Origin: Pseudobacillus lumedeiriae
Lineage (GTDB): Bacteria; Bacillota; Bacilli; Bacillales; Domibacillaceae
DNA length: 64,000 nucleotides
Direction: 5' to 3'
Assembly: GCF_044891285.1 (NCBI RefSeq)
Contig: NZ_JAUIYO010000001.1
Span: 434,001 to 498,000 of the forward strand
Position numbers and translations under genes: made by a program. Shown piece by piece: positions 25,135-33,308 of this stretch. The notes beneath the pieces are model-generated. The model worked only from the letters and a program-made list of their open reading frames with translations, was not told the DNA's origin and did not search any database. The first letter of the stretch is position 1. Each line of letters opens with the position of its first letter.

Positions 25135-26805
25135 TTACATCGATTTTTTCTGTTGAGACAAGATATTTCCAGGTTGAACAAGCCCTTCCTGTTCGGCCTG
25201 CTTATCAAAGAAGTGGTCAAATGCTTCTTGCAATTGAGAAATGGCGACCAATTCAATGCCATCTATTTTCTCTAAAAGAAGCGTGTCATTTGTTTTTGGA
25301 AAAAGTACTTTTTTTGCTCCCGCCTCTTTCGCAGCAAGCACTTTCTGCAAAACACCCCCGACCGGTTTTATTTGGCCATGCAGTCCAATTTCACCCGTAA
25401 TTGCGACTGTATGATCTACCGGGTGTCCATATATGGCCGAATAAACAGCCAGTGCAAGCGCTGCACCAGCAGATGGACCATCTACAGGCATGCCGCCAGG
25501 AAAGTTAATGAAAATATTAAATTGCTCAACCGGTACTCCCATCGATTTTAATACCGTGACCGCATTTTCCGCTGACCCTTTTGCCATACTTTTTCGTTTG
25601 ATCGATTTGGCTGGCTGTTTGAATGTTTCTTCCTCTACAATGCCTGTAACTGTGACCGTCCCTTTCTCTTTTGCAGGAAGGACAGCTGCCTCAATTTCAA
25701 GCAAAGCCCCGCTGTTCGGTCCCGTGACAGCGAGCCCGTTAATGAGGCCGACTTGGGATTTCTCTGGAATGCGGGCATTCCATTTTGGTGAGAGCCGACT
25801 TGAATGAATCACCCATTCTACTTCTTGATTAAGGATTTCTTTTCTATTTTCCATCATCGCTATGCCCGCAGCCATTTGGACCAAATTCACAGCTTCTCTA
25901 CCATTTCGGGTATGCCCTGCTACAAGCGCTAATCCCTTTTCCGTCATAGACATGCCTGCTTTCTCAGCAGCGTTACTAGCAATATCCATTAAATGTTTAT
26001 CATCCAATTCGTTAAAATATACTTCCTGACAACGAGAGCGAATAGCAGCTGGTATTTCTTCAGGCTGCCTCGTTGTCGCGCCGATCATTCGAAAGTCGGC
26101 CGGAAGCCCGTTTTGAAAAATATCATGAATATGCTTTGGAATCGTGTCATTCTCTTCACTATAATAAATACTTTCAAAAAACACTTTTCGATCTTCTAAT
26201 ACTTTTAACAGCTTATTCATTTGAATCGGATGTAATTCACCAATTTCATCAATAAATAAAATACCGCCGTGCGCGTTGCTGACTGCTCCTTTTTTCGGCT
26301 GTGGGATGCCTGCCTGTCCAAGTGCACCAGCTCCTTGATAAATCGGATCGTGCACCGAGCCAATAAGCGGATCAGCAATTCCTCTCTCATCAAACCGGGC
26401 TGTTGTTGCGTCTAATTCTACAAACACAGCTGATGGGGCAAAAGGAGAACGATTATTCTTTTTGGCTTCTTCGAGTACAAGACGGGCTGCCGCTGTTTTC
26501 CCTACCCCAGGTGGACCATAAATAATGACATGCTGTGGATGAGCACCGCAAAGAGCTGCCCTCAATGCTTTGATTCCTTCTTCCTGACCAACGATTTCTG
26601 AAAATCTCTTTGGACGGATTTTCTCAGCAAGCGGCTGTGTTAATGAAACGGCCCTCATTTTTCCCATCATTTCCATTTCTTTTTTTGATTCACGATCAAT
26701 CGTCACTTTATTCGTATGCTGTTTTCTCAACATCGTAAAAAAATAAAGACTGATAATCAATCCAAATACAAGCTGTCCTACGATCGCAACTACTGTCCAA
26801 TTCAT
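25135..26805 (-). CDS. lonB: Forespore ATP-dependent protease LonB
   Basis: A 556-residue membrane-anchored Lon-like protease. Unlike LonA it lacks the LAN domain and begins with a membrane span (VAIVGQLVFGLIISLYFFTM, residues 6-25). The AAA+ module has Walker A IIYGPPGVGKTAAARLV near residue 95 and Walker B GILFIDEIGEL. The protease domain has Ser in PVDGPSAGAALALAV and Lys in VGGVLQKVLAAKEAG. In B. subtilis LonB acts in the forespore under sigma-F. It lies between clpX and lonA, as in B. subtilis. I could not find a convincing sigma-F promoter, but a 20-bp palindrome lies upstream. Confidence 0.95.
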   Translation of the reverse strand: MNWTVVAIVGQLVFGLIISLYFFTMLRKQHTNKVTIDRESKKEMEMMGKMRAVSLTQPLAEKIRPKRFSEIVGQEEGIKALRAALCGAHPQHVIIYGPPGVGKTAAARLVLEEAKKNNRSPFAPSAVFVELDATTARFDERGIADPLIGSVHDPIYQGAGALGQAGIPQPKKGAVSNAHGGILFIDEIGELHPIQMNKLLKVLEDRKVFFESIYYSEENDTIPKHIHDIFQNGLPADFRMIGATTRQPEEIPAAIRSRCQEVYFNELDDKHLMDIASNAAEKAGMSMTEKGLALVAGHTRNGREAVNLVQMAAGIAMMENRKEILNQEVEWVIHSSRLSPKWNARIPEKSQVGLINGLAVTGPNSGALLEIEAAVLPAKEKGTVTVTGIVEEETFKQPAKSIKRKSMAKGSAENAVTVLKSMGVPVEQFNIFINFPGGMPVDGPSAGAALALAVYSAIYGHPVDHTVAITGEIGLHGQIKPVGGVLQKVLAAKEAGAKKVLFPKTNDTLLLEKIDGIELVAISQLQEAFDHFFDKQAEQEGLVQPGNILSQQKKSM

Positions 26806-26847
26806 ATCTCATCCTCCAATACCAGCAAAGTACACCATGCTTAAGCG

Positions 26848-26867
26848 GATATTTCTTAAGAAATATC
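26848..26867. promoter_or_regulatory. 20-bp perfect palindrome upstream of lonB
   Basis: GATATTTCTTAAGAAATATC is perfectly self-complementary, 42 bp before the lonB ATG. It could be an operator or a short stable hairpin in the 5' leader. The gap from 26806 to 27004 shows no ORF. Confidence 0.5.
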
Positions 26868-27004
26868 TCTCTTTACACACGGCCTATTTGAACATTCGGA
26901 TGTCATTCCTTATGCTGCTGAATCATCTGTTTTCTTATTTGCCAGTATCGCCTCGTTTTGATACTCATAAACAGCTATTGCTCCAAAAGTTCCTTTTAGG
27001 ATAG

Positions 27005-27045
27005 AAAAACAGGACACCCTGCTCATTTAAGGGTGTCCTGTTTTT
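27005..27045 (-). terminator. Rho-independent terminator of clpX
   Basis: AGGACACCC-TGCTCATTTAA-GGGTGTCCT, flanked by AAAAAC and GTTTTT, so it could act in both directions. It is separated from the clpX stop by family A copy 2. Confidence 0.88.
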
Positions 27046-27051
27046 GCTTTT

Positions 27052-27174
27052 TTGTCCAGCTCCGCCTCCTTGGAGCTCGAGTCATAAACTGTTCTTGCTG
27101 TATGACTGAAGAACGCCATTTCGCCAGAACAACTTAGGCTGTCGCTCCAGAACAGTCGGCTACGCTTTTCGTTT
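27052..27174 (+). repeat. Dispersed repeat family A, copy 2 (abuts the clpX stop codon)
   Basis: It begins TTGTCCAGCTCCGCCTCC and ends ACGCTTTTCG, sharing the family ends, but the interior (AGAACAACTTAGGCTG, CCAGAACAGTCGGC) is divergent. The last bases adjoin the clpX TAA, so the repeat lies between the gene and its terminator. Confidence 0.7.
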
Positions 27175-28437
27175 TTACGCTGATGTTTTTGTTAAGTCTA
27201 TTTTTTGGCCGTCTTCGCCTAGCAATTTGGGAGCTGCATTGTCGAGGACAGTTTCTTTTGTGATGATGCATGTTTTGATGTCTTCTCGTGAAGGCAGGTC
27301 ATACATGACATCCAGCATGATGCTTTCGATAATAGAGCGGAGTCCGCGTGCACCTGTTTTACGTTCAATCGCTTTTTTAGCAATTTCGCGGAGGGCATCT
27401 TCTTCAAACTCTAGGTTAACATCGTCAAGTTCCATCATTTTTTGGTACTGCTTCACAAGTGCATTTTTCGGCTTTGTTAAGATTTCAACGAGTGCTTCTT
27501 CATCCAGCTGCTCAAGGCTTGAGATGACTGGAAGACGACCGATGAATTCAGGAATCAACCCAAACTTCAATAAATCTTCCGGTACTAATTTAGAAAGAAG
27601 AGAACCTTCTACCTCTTCTTCTTTTTTCGTATCAGAACCGAAACCAATTACTTTTTGACCAAGGCGGCGCTTAATAATCTGTTCTACCCCGTCAAATGCT
27701 CCACCGCAAATGAACAGAATGTTCGTCGTATCAATTTGAATGAATTCTTGATGAGGGTGTTTACGTCCGCCTTGCGGAGGAACACTCGCTACTGTACCTT
27801 CCAAAATCTTTAGAAGCGCCTGCTGTACACCTTCACCAGAAACATCCCGTGTAATCGACGGATTTTCAGATTTACGGGCTACTTTATCAATTTCATCAAT
27901 ATAAATGATGCCTTTTTCTGCTTTTTCCACATCATAATCTGCAGCCTGGATCAGTTTAAGAAGAATGTTTTCCACATCTTCTCCAACGTACCCTGCCTCT
28001 GTTAAAGATGTGGCATCCGCAATAGCAAATGGCACATTTAAAATACGGGCAAGCGTTTGAGCAAGAAGTGTTTTTCCGCTTCCTGTCGGACCAATTAAAC
28101 AGATGTTACTTTTAGACAGTTCTACATCATCCACTTTGCTGTTGGAATTGATGCGCTTATAGTGGTTATAAACGGCAACGGCTAATGACTTTTTAGCACG
28201 CTCCTGACCGATTACATAATCGCCTAAAATATCGCGGATTTCCATTGGTTTTGGGACATCTTTAAATTCTACTTCTTCTTCTGTACCAAGTTCTTCTTCT
28301 ACTATTTCTGTACATAACTCAATACACTCATCGCATATATATACACCAGGACCTGCTACAAGTTTGCGCACCTGATCCTGTGTTTTTCCACAGAAAGAAC
28401 ATTTAAGCTGTCCTTTTTCATCATTAAACTTGAACAA
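27175..28437 (-). CDS. clpX: ClpX ATPase subunit of ClpXP
   Basis: A 420-residue AAA+ unfoldase that delivers substrates to ClpP. The N-terminal zinc finger has CSFCGKTQDQV and YICDECIELC (residues 14-38). Walker A ICLIGPTGSGKTLLAQT is near residue 115, Walker B GIIYIDEIDKVARKS near 175, and the GFGSDT region carries the position of the ClpP-contact loop (QKVIGFGSD, the IGF tripeptide). Sensor 2 GARGLRSIIE is near residue 365. Length is normal. It lies between tig and lonB, as in B. subtilis. Confidence 0.98.
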   Translation of the reverse strand: MFKFNDEKGQLKCSFCGKTQDQVRKLVAGPGVYICDECIELCTEIVEEELGTEEEVEFKDVPKPMEIRDILGDYVIGQERAKKSLAVAVYNHYKRINSNSKVDDVELSKSNICLIGPTGSGKTLLAQTLARILNVPFAIADATSLTEAGYVGEDVENILLKLIQAADYDVEKAEKGIIYIDEIDKVARKSENPSITRDVSGEGVQQALLKILEGTVASVPPQGGRKHPHQEFIQIDTTNILFICGGAFDGVEQIIKRRLGQKVIGFGSDTKKEEEVEGSLLSKLVPEDLLKFGLIPEFIGRLPVISSLEQLDEEALVEILTKPKNALVKQYQKMMELDDVNLEFEEDALREIAKKAIERKTGARGLRSIIESIMLDVMYDLPSREDIKTCIITKETVLDNAAPKLLGEDGQKIDLTKTSA

Positions 28438-28468
28438 TGATTTTCACCCCTTATGAATAATTAATCGC

Positions 28469-28590
28469 TTGTCCAGCTCTAGCGGCCAGACTCTCGGTCA
28501 TAAGCCGTCACGCCTGTGTGGCAAAGAACGCCACTTCAGCGGTCCGTCTTATGTCTGCCGAGTCTAAACGGCCGCTTCCGCTTTTCGTTT
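28469..28590 (+). repeat. Dispersed repeat family A, copy 3
   Basis: TTGTCCAGCTCTAGCGGCC to GCCGCTTCCGCTTTTCGTTT, strongly similar to copy 1 in inverse orientation. It ends in TCGTTTGTCCAGCT, directly joined to copy 4. Confidence 0.88.
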
Positions 28591-28713
28591 GTCCAGCTGC
28601 AGCGCCTTGCTCCTCGGGTCAAATAACCTTCTCCCAATGAAGTTAAAGAGCGACTTCTTTGTGGGAAGAACATTTGCCTGTCGGAGCAAAACAGACGCTT
28701 CCGCTTTTCGTTT
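28589..28713 (+). repeat. Dispersed repeat family A, copy 4
   Basis: GTCCAGCTGCAGCGCCTTGC then TCCTCGGGTCAAATAACCTTC, and GACGCTTCCGCTTTTCGTTT at the right end. Closest to copy 5. The interior differs from copies 1 and 3, so two subfamilies are present. Confidence 0.85.
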
Positions 28714-28834
28714 AAAAAAGTATGTATTGCATTGTACCACATTTTCCCGTGTTAACAGAAATAAAAGGTCTTTTGTATATATAATGTGTTACTTACTTAA
28801 CTATTACTAAAACATTTTTTATTACTATGTTATG

Positions 28835-28955
28835 TTGTGCAGCTGCAGCGCCTTGCCCCTCGGGTCAAATAACCTTCTTCAAAGGATGCCAAAGAACGGC
28901 TTATTTGGGAGAGGATCATTTGCCTGGCGGGACAGAACAGGCACTTTCGCTTTTC
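28835..28955 (+). repeat. Dispersed repeat family A, copy 5
   Basis: TTGTGCAGCTGCAGCGCCTT then GCCCCTCGGGTCAAATAACC, ending GGCACTTTCGCTTTTC. The 584-nt clpX-tig gap (28438-29021) is mostly these three repeats plus the tig terminator; no gene is visible in it. Confidence 0.85.
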
Positions 28956-28980
28956 TATTATGTATGTAGTAGGTAGAAAA

Positions 28981-29005
28981 CAAGGCACGAGCAGTTCGCG
29001 CCTTG
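28981..29005 (-). terminator. Rho-independent terminator of tig
   Basis: On the minus strand CAAGGCGCGAACTGCTCGTGCCTTG is followed by TTTTC, 17 nt after the tig stop. Confidence 0.8.
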
Positions 29006-29021
29006 TCTATCTTTACCTATA

Positions 29022-30308
29022 TTATGCACTAACCTTGCTGTTTTCTACAAGGAATTCGACCGCTTTACGGATCTTCAAGTCCGCTTGCATGCCTTCTAGG
29101 CTTCCTAATGCTTTTTTAATGTCTTCTACTGCCATGTTGAATTGTTCTGCCATTTTGCTTAATTCTTTTTCTAGATCTTCTTCAGTTGACTCTAGGTTTT
29201 CTGCATTGGCAATCGCTTCAAGCGTTAGGCTTGTGCGTACGCGTGTTTCAGCGTTTTCTTTCATTTGACCGCGAAGGTCTGCTTCACTTTGACCAGAGAA
29301 TTGGTAATAAAGGTCAAGGTTCATCCCTTGCATAGAAAGGTTTTGTGTAAATTCTTGAAGCATGCGGTCGATTTCAGTTTCAACCATCACTTCTGGAACA
29401 TCGATTTCTGCATTAGCTGCTGCTTTTTCTACAAGTGTGTCACGAAGCGCCTGCTCTGATGCAGATTTCTTTTGCTCTTCTAAACGTGTGCGGATTTTTT
29501 CTTTCAAAGCATCTAATGTTTCAACATCTTCGTCTGTTTCTTTCGCAAATTCATCATTTAGCTCAGGAAGCTCTTGAGCTTTAATTTCATGAATGTTCAC
29601 TTTAAATACAGCTGGCTTACCTGCAAGATCTTCTGCATGGTACTCTTCTGGGAACGTTACTTCCACATCTTTTTCTTCGCCAGTTGCCAGGCCGACTAAT
29701 TGCTCTTCAAAACCAGGAATGAATGTGCCAGAACCGATCACTAGTGAATAGTTTTCAGCTGTCCCGCCTTCGAATACTTCACCATTCACAGATCCTTCAA
29801 AGTCAAGAACAACTGTATCACCGTCTTCTACTTTGCCGTCTTCTTTAACAACAAGCTCAGCATGACGCTTTTGAAGAGCAGTTAACTCTTCTTGAACATC
29901 TTCATCTGTTACTTCTGTGCTTAGCTTTTCAACTTCAAGACCTTTATATTCCCCAAGCTTCACTTCAGGTTTAACTGTAACTGTTGCCTTGAAGATCAGC
30001 TCTTTCCCTTTTTCCATTTGCTCAATGTCAATTTCAGGACGGTCAACAGGATCGATTCCTGCTTCTTCAACCGCTTTTCCGTATGCTTCCGGAAGAATGA
30101 CATCTAATGCATCTTGGTAAAGAGATTCTACACCGAAACGCTTTTCGAATAAAGCGCGAGGCATTTTTCCTTTACGGAAACCAGGTACGTTAATATCTTT
30201 TACTACTTTTTTGAATGCGGCATCTAAACCGTTGTTTACTGTTTCCGCATCTACTTCTACTGTAAGAACCCCTTGGTTCCCTTCTTGTTTTTCCCATTTA
30301 GCAGACAT
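29022..30308 (-). CDS. tig: Trigger factor chaperone
   Basis: A 428-residue ribosome-associated chaperone and prolyl isomerase. The N-terminal domain carries the ribosome-binding signature VPGFRKGKMPRALFEKRFG (near residue 45). The FKBP-type PPIase domain (about 155-245) includes DTVVLDFEGSVNGEVFEGG and IPGFEEQLVGL. The C-terminal cradle domain follows and is acidic. Length is normal. The ATG at 30308 has TTGGAGGGAACTTT upstream. It is transcribed from its own sigma-A promoter ahead of clpX, as in Bacillus. Confidence 0.98.
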   Translation of the reverse strand: MSAKWEKQEGNQGVLTVEVDAETVNNGLDAAFKKVVKDINVPGFRKGKMPRALFEKRFGVESLYQDALDVILPEAYGKAVEEAGIDPVDRPEIDIEQMEKGKELIFKATVTVKPEVKLGEYKGLEVEKLSTEVTDEDVQEELTALQKRHAELVVKEDGKVEDGDTVVLDFEGSVNGEVFEGGTAENYSLVIGSGTFIPGFEEQLVGLATGEEKDVEVTFPEEYHAEDLAGKPAVFKVNIHEIKAQELPELNDEFAKETDEDVETLDALKEKIRTRLEEQKKSASEQALRDTLVEKAAANAEIDVPEVMVETEIDRMLQEFTQNLSMQGMNLDLYYQFSGQSEADLRGQMKENAETRVRTSLTLEAIANAENLESTEEDLEKELSKMAEQFNMAVEDIKKALGSLEGMQADLKIRKAVEFLVENSKVSA

Positions 30309-30416
30309 AAAGTTCCCTCCAAAAATCTATAAATTGATCATCATGAACAGTATAAGTTGTTCGGCCGCCCTATGTATGTTATTTCCTACACAAAAAGGAC
30401 ACATTATGACCTTTAC

Positions 30417-30444
30417 ATTATAACATACGTTTTTTCTCTTTCAA
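30417..30444 (-). promoter_or_regulatory. Sigma-A promoter of tig
   Basis: On the minus strand TTGAAA, 16-bp spacer, TATAAT, about 110 nt ahead of the tig start and immediately after the ysoA stop. Confidence 0.7.
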
Positions 30445-30452
30445 CAAAAAGC

Positions 30453-31430
30453 CTACAGGATCGGCGAAGAAATTTCGTCCAATTTCCGCATAAAAGCGAG
30501 GCTCATCTCGACATCCTTCTCTAGTTCTACATTTGCCCGCGGCTCCGCTTCTGAATAATAGGCTCGAAGCAGCTGAATCACAGCTTTTGCCCACCCTTCC
30601 GGAGAGATCTTATCAGGTTCAAACGGATACAGCAGAAAAAAATGACGCTTAACCATTTCTTTGGCCTGTTCGAACTGTACAGGATCAGTATCCGCCAGAT
30701 GTTCTTCCAGCAAACGAATCACTTCTTTAAAATAGTCCTGTTCAAACGCATCCATTAGCTGCCCCGGTACGACCGTTTCTTCAAAATAAAACTTCCGTAC
30801 GTTTACCGGTTTTTCCACCCCATGCTCTTTTAATACATTTAAAGCAAGCGTTTGTAAAAATGGGTCAGTATCCGCTCCTTCTAGCATAGCGGTTAATTCA
30901 GCTGTATATGGATGAATGTTCACATGAACGAGTTCCATCAGTTTCAACGTCTTCTCACGCAAGCTTTCTTTACCGGTAAACAGCGGTTTCCACTCTGTGT
31001 CAGGAGAGTCAATCATCTTTTTACTTAAAGTGAGAAGACGCTCGAAATACTCTCGCTTTTCTTCTGGCAGCTGCTTTTCTTCCATCAGGGCCGTCAACAT
31101 AGAAAAAATAGTGTCATATTGTTTTTGCTGCATAAGAATAAGCACGTAAATATCCATCACATCATAGTAATCGCCAAGCCCTTTATGAAGCATATCACTG
31201 CATAATCTCAAGGCATTTTCATAGCGCCCGCTTTCATATAACGCTAATAAAAGAGCCATTTTCACATCCTCTTCTTCAGCAAGCGGATATTCTAATGCCT
31301 CGGATAAAAACAAAGCCGCCTGATCATAATCCTTCCCTTCGAGAGCCTCTCTTCCTTTTTGAATAAGCGCTTCACTCGTTCCCGGGAAAATAAATACATT
31401 GCCTTTTCTATCCCACTTTTTCTTTTTCAT
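30453..31430 (-). CDS. ysoA: TPR-repeat protein YsoA
   Basis: A 325-residue soluble protein built of helical repeats, with tetratricopeptide-like units in the first 130 residues (LIQKGREALEGKDYDQAALF, EDVKMALLLALYESGRYENALRL, YDVMDIYVLILMQQKQYDTIF). No catalytic motif is visible. The C-terminal half is helical and acidic. Position next to tig and length (B. subtilis YsoA is about the same size) support the name. Function unknown; TPR proteins usually mediate protein contacts. In B. subtilis the leu genes follow, but here they are absent. Confidence 0.85.
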   Translation of the reverse strand: MKKKKWDRKGNVFIFPGTSEALIQKGREALEGKDYDQAALFLSEALEYPLAEEEDVKMALLLALYESGRYENALRLCSDMLHKGLGDYYDVMDIYVLILMQQKQYDTIFSMLTALMEEKQLPEEKREYFERLLTLSKKMIDSPDTEWKPLFTGKESLREKTLKLMELVHVNIHPYTAELTAMLEGADTDPFLQTLALNVLKEHGVEKPVNVRKFYFEETVVPGQLMDAFEQDYFKEVIRLLEEHLADTDPVQFEQAKEMVKRHFFLLYPFEPDKISPEGWAKAVIQLLRAYYSEAEPRANVELEKDVEMSLAFMRKLDEISSPIL

Positions 31431-31542
31431 CAGCCCGTCACCCGATCATCTCTATAGGAATGAAAACAGCCGCTGTTCCCATTCCTGCTTCTGTATTTCT
31501 GTAAGTGTAGCACGTCTGTTTTGAAAAAAAAAGCCAAGAAAA

Positions 31543-31570
31543 AACCTTCCGGGCAATCGCCTGAAAGGTT
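31543..31570 (-). terminator. Terminator hairpin matching the tRNA-Arg terminator (decayed duplicate)
   Basis: On the minus strand AACCTTTCAGGC-GATT-GCCCGGAAGGTT followed by TTTTTTC. It has the same 28-bp length and AACCTT/AAGGTT arms as the tRNA-Arg terminator at 31795-31822. Confidence 0.75.
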
Positions 31571-31583
31571 AGCTTGTTGTGTG

Positions 31584-31602
31584 TCGCCTCCCGAGGGAGA
31601 TT
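31584..31602 (-). pseudogene. Remnant of a tRNA 3' end
   Basis: The 19 bases match the last part of the intact tRNA-Arg at 31836-31854 with some substitutions (TCGCCTCCCGAGGGAGATT against TGGCGTCCCAGGAGAGATT), at an identical 13-nt distance from a matching terminator. The 5' part of the tRNA is gone and a protein-gene fragment begins instead. Confidence 0.5.
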
Positions 31603-31617
31603 ATTGATACCAAAAAG

Positions 31618-31752
31618 TTATTTATAAACTATGGATGGAATGGTAATAACCGGACGAACCATAGCATAAGGCCCTATCTCATATTCTTGGAATACGACTT
31701 TAATCCCTCCGTCTGTATACACAAGTGGAGTCTTGCTGTCAATTTCTATTTG
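31618..31752 (-). pseudogene. C-terminal fragment of a DUF3298-type protein
   Basis: A 44-codon frame ending at TAA encodes QIEIDSKTPLVYTDGGIKVV then FQEYEIGPYAMVRP and TIPS. The TDGGIKVVFQEYEIGPYAMGRP-type pattern is the C-terminal end of DUF3298 (RsiV/PdaC-like extracellular) domains. An in-frame TGA lies directly upstream and no start or ribosome-binding site is seen, so this is a leftover of a larger gene. The 405-nt region 31431-31835 holds only this, the tRNA remnant and two terminators. Confidence 0.6.
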
Positions 31753-31794
31753 TCAGCAGGAGCTGTGGAGAATTACGCCTCTTCACAAAGAAAA

Positions 31795-31822
31795 AACCTT
31801 TTAGACTACTGCCTAAAAGGTT
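31795..31822 (-). terminator. Rho-independent terminator of tRNA-Arg
   Basis: On the minus strand AACCTTTTAGGCAGTAGTCT continues into AAAAGGTT and a T-run, 13 nt after the tRNA CCA end. Confidence 0.85.
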
Positions 31823-31835
31823 GGTTAGTTATGTA

Positions 31836-31912
<77 letters not shown>

Positions 31913-32031
31913 ATATATTTTTGTTCAACCGTTGTCGTTGACGTTGTTTGAACAAGTTATTTAAGACAATTATTATAATAACAACTGAGTTAAAAGTTGT
32001 CAACGCGTTTTTTAATTTTTTTATTATTTCG

Positions 32032-32106
32032 GTTGGTTAAACCTGCCTGCTTGTTTCCGCTCCGATCAACAAAAGGGCAGCAGCATCAACATTCATTAAC
32101 ATAACC
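32032..32106 (+). repeat. Dispersed palindromic repeat family B, copy 5 (short form)
   Basis: GTTGGTTAAACCTGCCTGCT then TGTTTCCGCTCCGATCAACA, AAGGGCAGCAGCATCAAC and CATTAACATAACC. The outer arms GGTTAAAC and ATTAACATAACC are inverted. It lies between the tRNA-Arg promoter side and the ysnB terminator. Confidence 0.75.
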
Positions 32107-32127
32107 CATTTTAATGAAAAGAAGACA

Positions 32128-32169
32128 GTTTGTCCAAAAAATCAGCGAACACAGACCTTTTGGACAAAC
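32128..32169 (-). terminator. Hairpin after ysnB
   Basis: GTTTGTCCAAAA and TTTTGGACAAAC pair over 12 bases. On the minus strand it is followed by TGTCTTCTTTTC, a modest T-rich tail. Likely terminator of the rph-rdgB-ysnB transcript. Confidence 0.6.
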
Positions 32170-32177
32170 CTTTTCAA

Positions 32178-32687
32178 CTACAATGAAAATGTGCAGTTCA
32201 ATTCTGTCAGCTCTTGATGCTTATCGTCAAAGAAACGAATGTTCACCTGCCCATCATCAGCTTCTACTAGGGAGTACGTTTTCTCATGGCTTCCGCGCGG
32301 CATCGTGATACTGCCTGGATTCAAGAAAATGGTGCCGTCGATTTTTTCTGTGCCAAGCATATGGGTATGACCGAAAAAAACGAAGTCAGCCCCATACTCC
32401 TGCGCCTTATACGACAATTTCATGAGTGACATTTTTACATTGTAACGATGGCCGTGGGTAATAAACATTCTTCTGCCTTCGACACCTTCCACAATATCAT
32501 ATGGGAACTCATCTTCTGTGTCACAATTTCCCCGTACGACTACATAACCTTGGATGGCCGGATCATCGGCATCAAGTTCAGAGTCACCGCAATGAATCAG
32601 TGCATTCACTTCTCCTTCATAGCGATCTTTCAACTCTGTCAGCATTTCGCTCCAGCCATGGCTGTCGCTGACTACCAGCACTTTCAC
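32178..32687 (-). CDS. ysnB: YfcE/YsnB-family metallophosphoesterase
   Basis: A 169-residue calcineurin-like phosphodiesterase. All metal-binding blocks are present: VVSDSHG (residues 4-10), IHCGDSELDADD (near 32), VRGNCDTE (near 53), FITHGHRY (near 76) and FFGHTHMLG (near 106). Family members hydrolyse phosphodiesters with manganese; the natural substrate is not known. The ATG overlaps the rdgB stop by four bases, and the rph-rdgB-ysnB cluster matches B. subtilis. Confidence 0.92.
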   Translation of the reverse strand: MKVLVVSDSHGWSEMLTELKDRYEGEVNALIHCGDSELDADDPAIQGYVVVRGNCDTEDEFPYDIVEGVEGRRMFITHGHRYNVKMSLMKLSYKAQEYGADFVFFGHTHMLGTEKIDGTIFLNPGSITMPRGSHEKTYSLVEADDGQVNIRFFDDKHQELTELNCTFSL

Positions 32688-33292
32688 CCTGCTTCACCAC
32701 CAATCAATTCGGGAAGCATCTCTCCAAGCCGCTTCATCGCCCGGCCGCGGTGGCTAATGCTGTTTTTCTCTGCTGGCTGAAGCTCTGCCATCGTTTTTCC
32801 GAACGATTCCACCCAAAAAATAGGATCATAGCCGAAGCCGTTTTTCCCTTGTTTTTCTTCCGTTATTCTCCCCTCACAGGCTCCTGATACGGTCACCGTC
32901 TCTTTTCCGGGGCGGGCGACTGCCAGCACACAATAAAAACGGGCCGTTCGTTCATCCGCTGATACTCCTTGCAGTTCATCAAGAACTTTTGTTATGTTAG
33001 CCTCATCATTTTTCTCAAGGCCTGCATAACGCGCAGAATATACACCTGGCCGGCCGTCAAGTGCGTCAATGATTAGGCCGGAATCGTCCGCAATGACGAG
33101 CTGGCCTGTTTCAATTGAAATAGTTTCTGCCTTTAATACTGCATTTTCTTCAAATGTTTCTCCCGTTTCTTCAACATCTGTGATCTCCGGGTAATCAAGC
33201 AACGTTTTCACTTCCATTCCATAGTCCGCAAAAAGACTCGTAAATTCCTTGGCTTTCCCTTGGTTTTTTGTTGCGATAATGACTGTCTTCAT
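32684..33292 (-). CDS. rdgB: XTP/dITP diphosphatase
   Basis: A 202-residue Ham1/RdgB pyrophosphatase that removes XTP, dITP and ITP from the nucleotide pool. Motifs: substrate loop IIATKNQGKAKEFTSLF (residues 4-20), catalytic ADDSGLIIDALDGRPGVYSARYAG (near 67, seen as two blocks ADDSGL and GRPGVYSARYA), GFGYDPIFW (near 150) and SHRGRAM near the end. I use the ATG at 33292 with AGGAGAATGAG upstream; the longer frame overlaps rph. It lies between rph and ysnB with a four-base overlap to the latter. Confidence 0.95.
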   Translation of the reverse strand: MKTVIIATKNQGKAKEFTSLFADYGMEVKTLLDYPEITDVEETGETFEENAVLKAETISIETGQLVIADDSGLIIDALDGRPGVYSARYAGLEKNDEANITKVLDELQGVSADERTARFYCVLAVARPGKETVTVSGACEGRITEEKQGKNGFGYDPIFWVESFGKTMAELQPAEKNSISHRGRAMKRLGEMLPELIGGEAG

Positions 33293-33308
33293 CTCATTCT
33301 CCTTTTCA

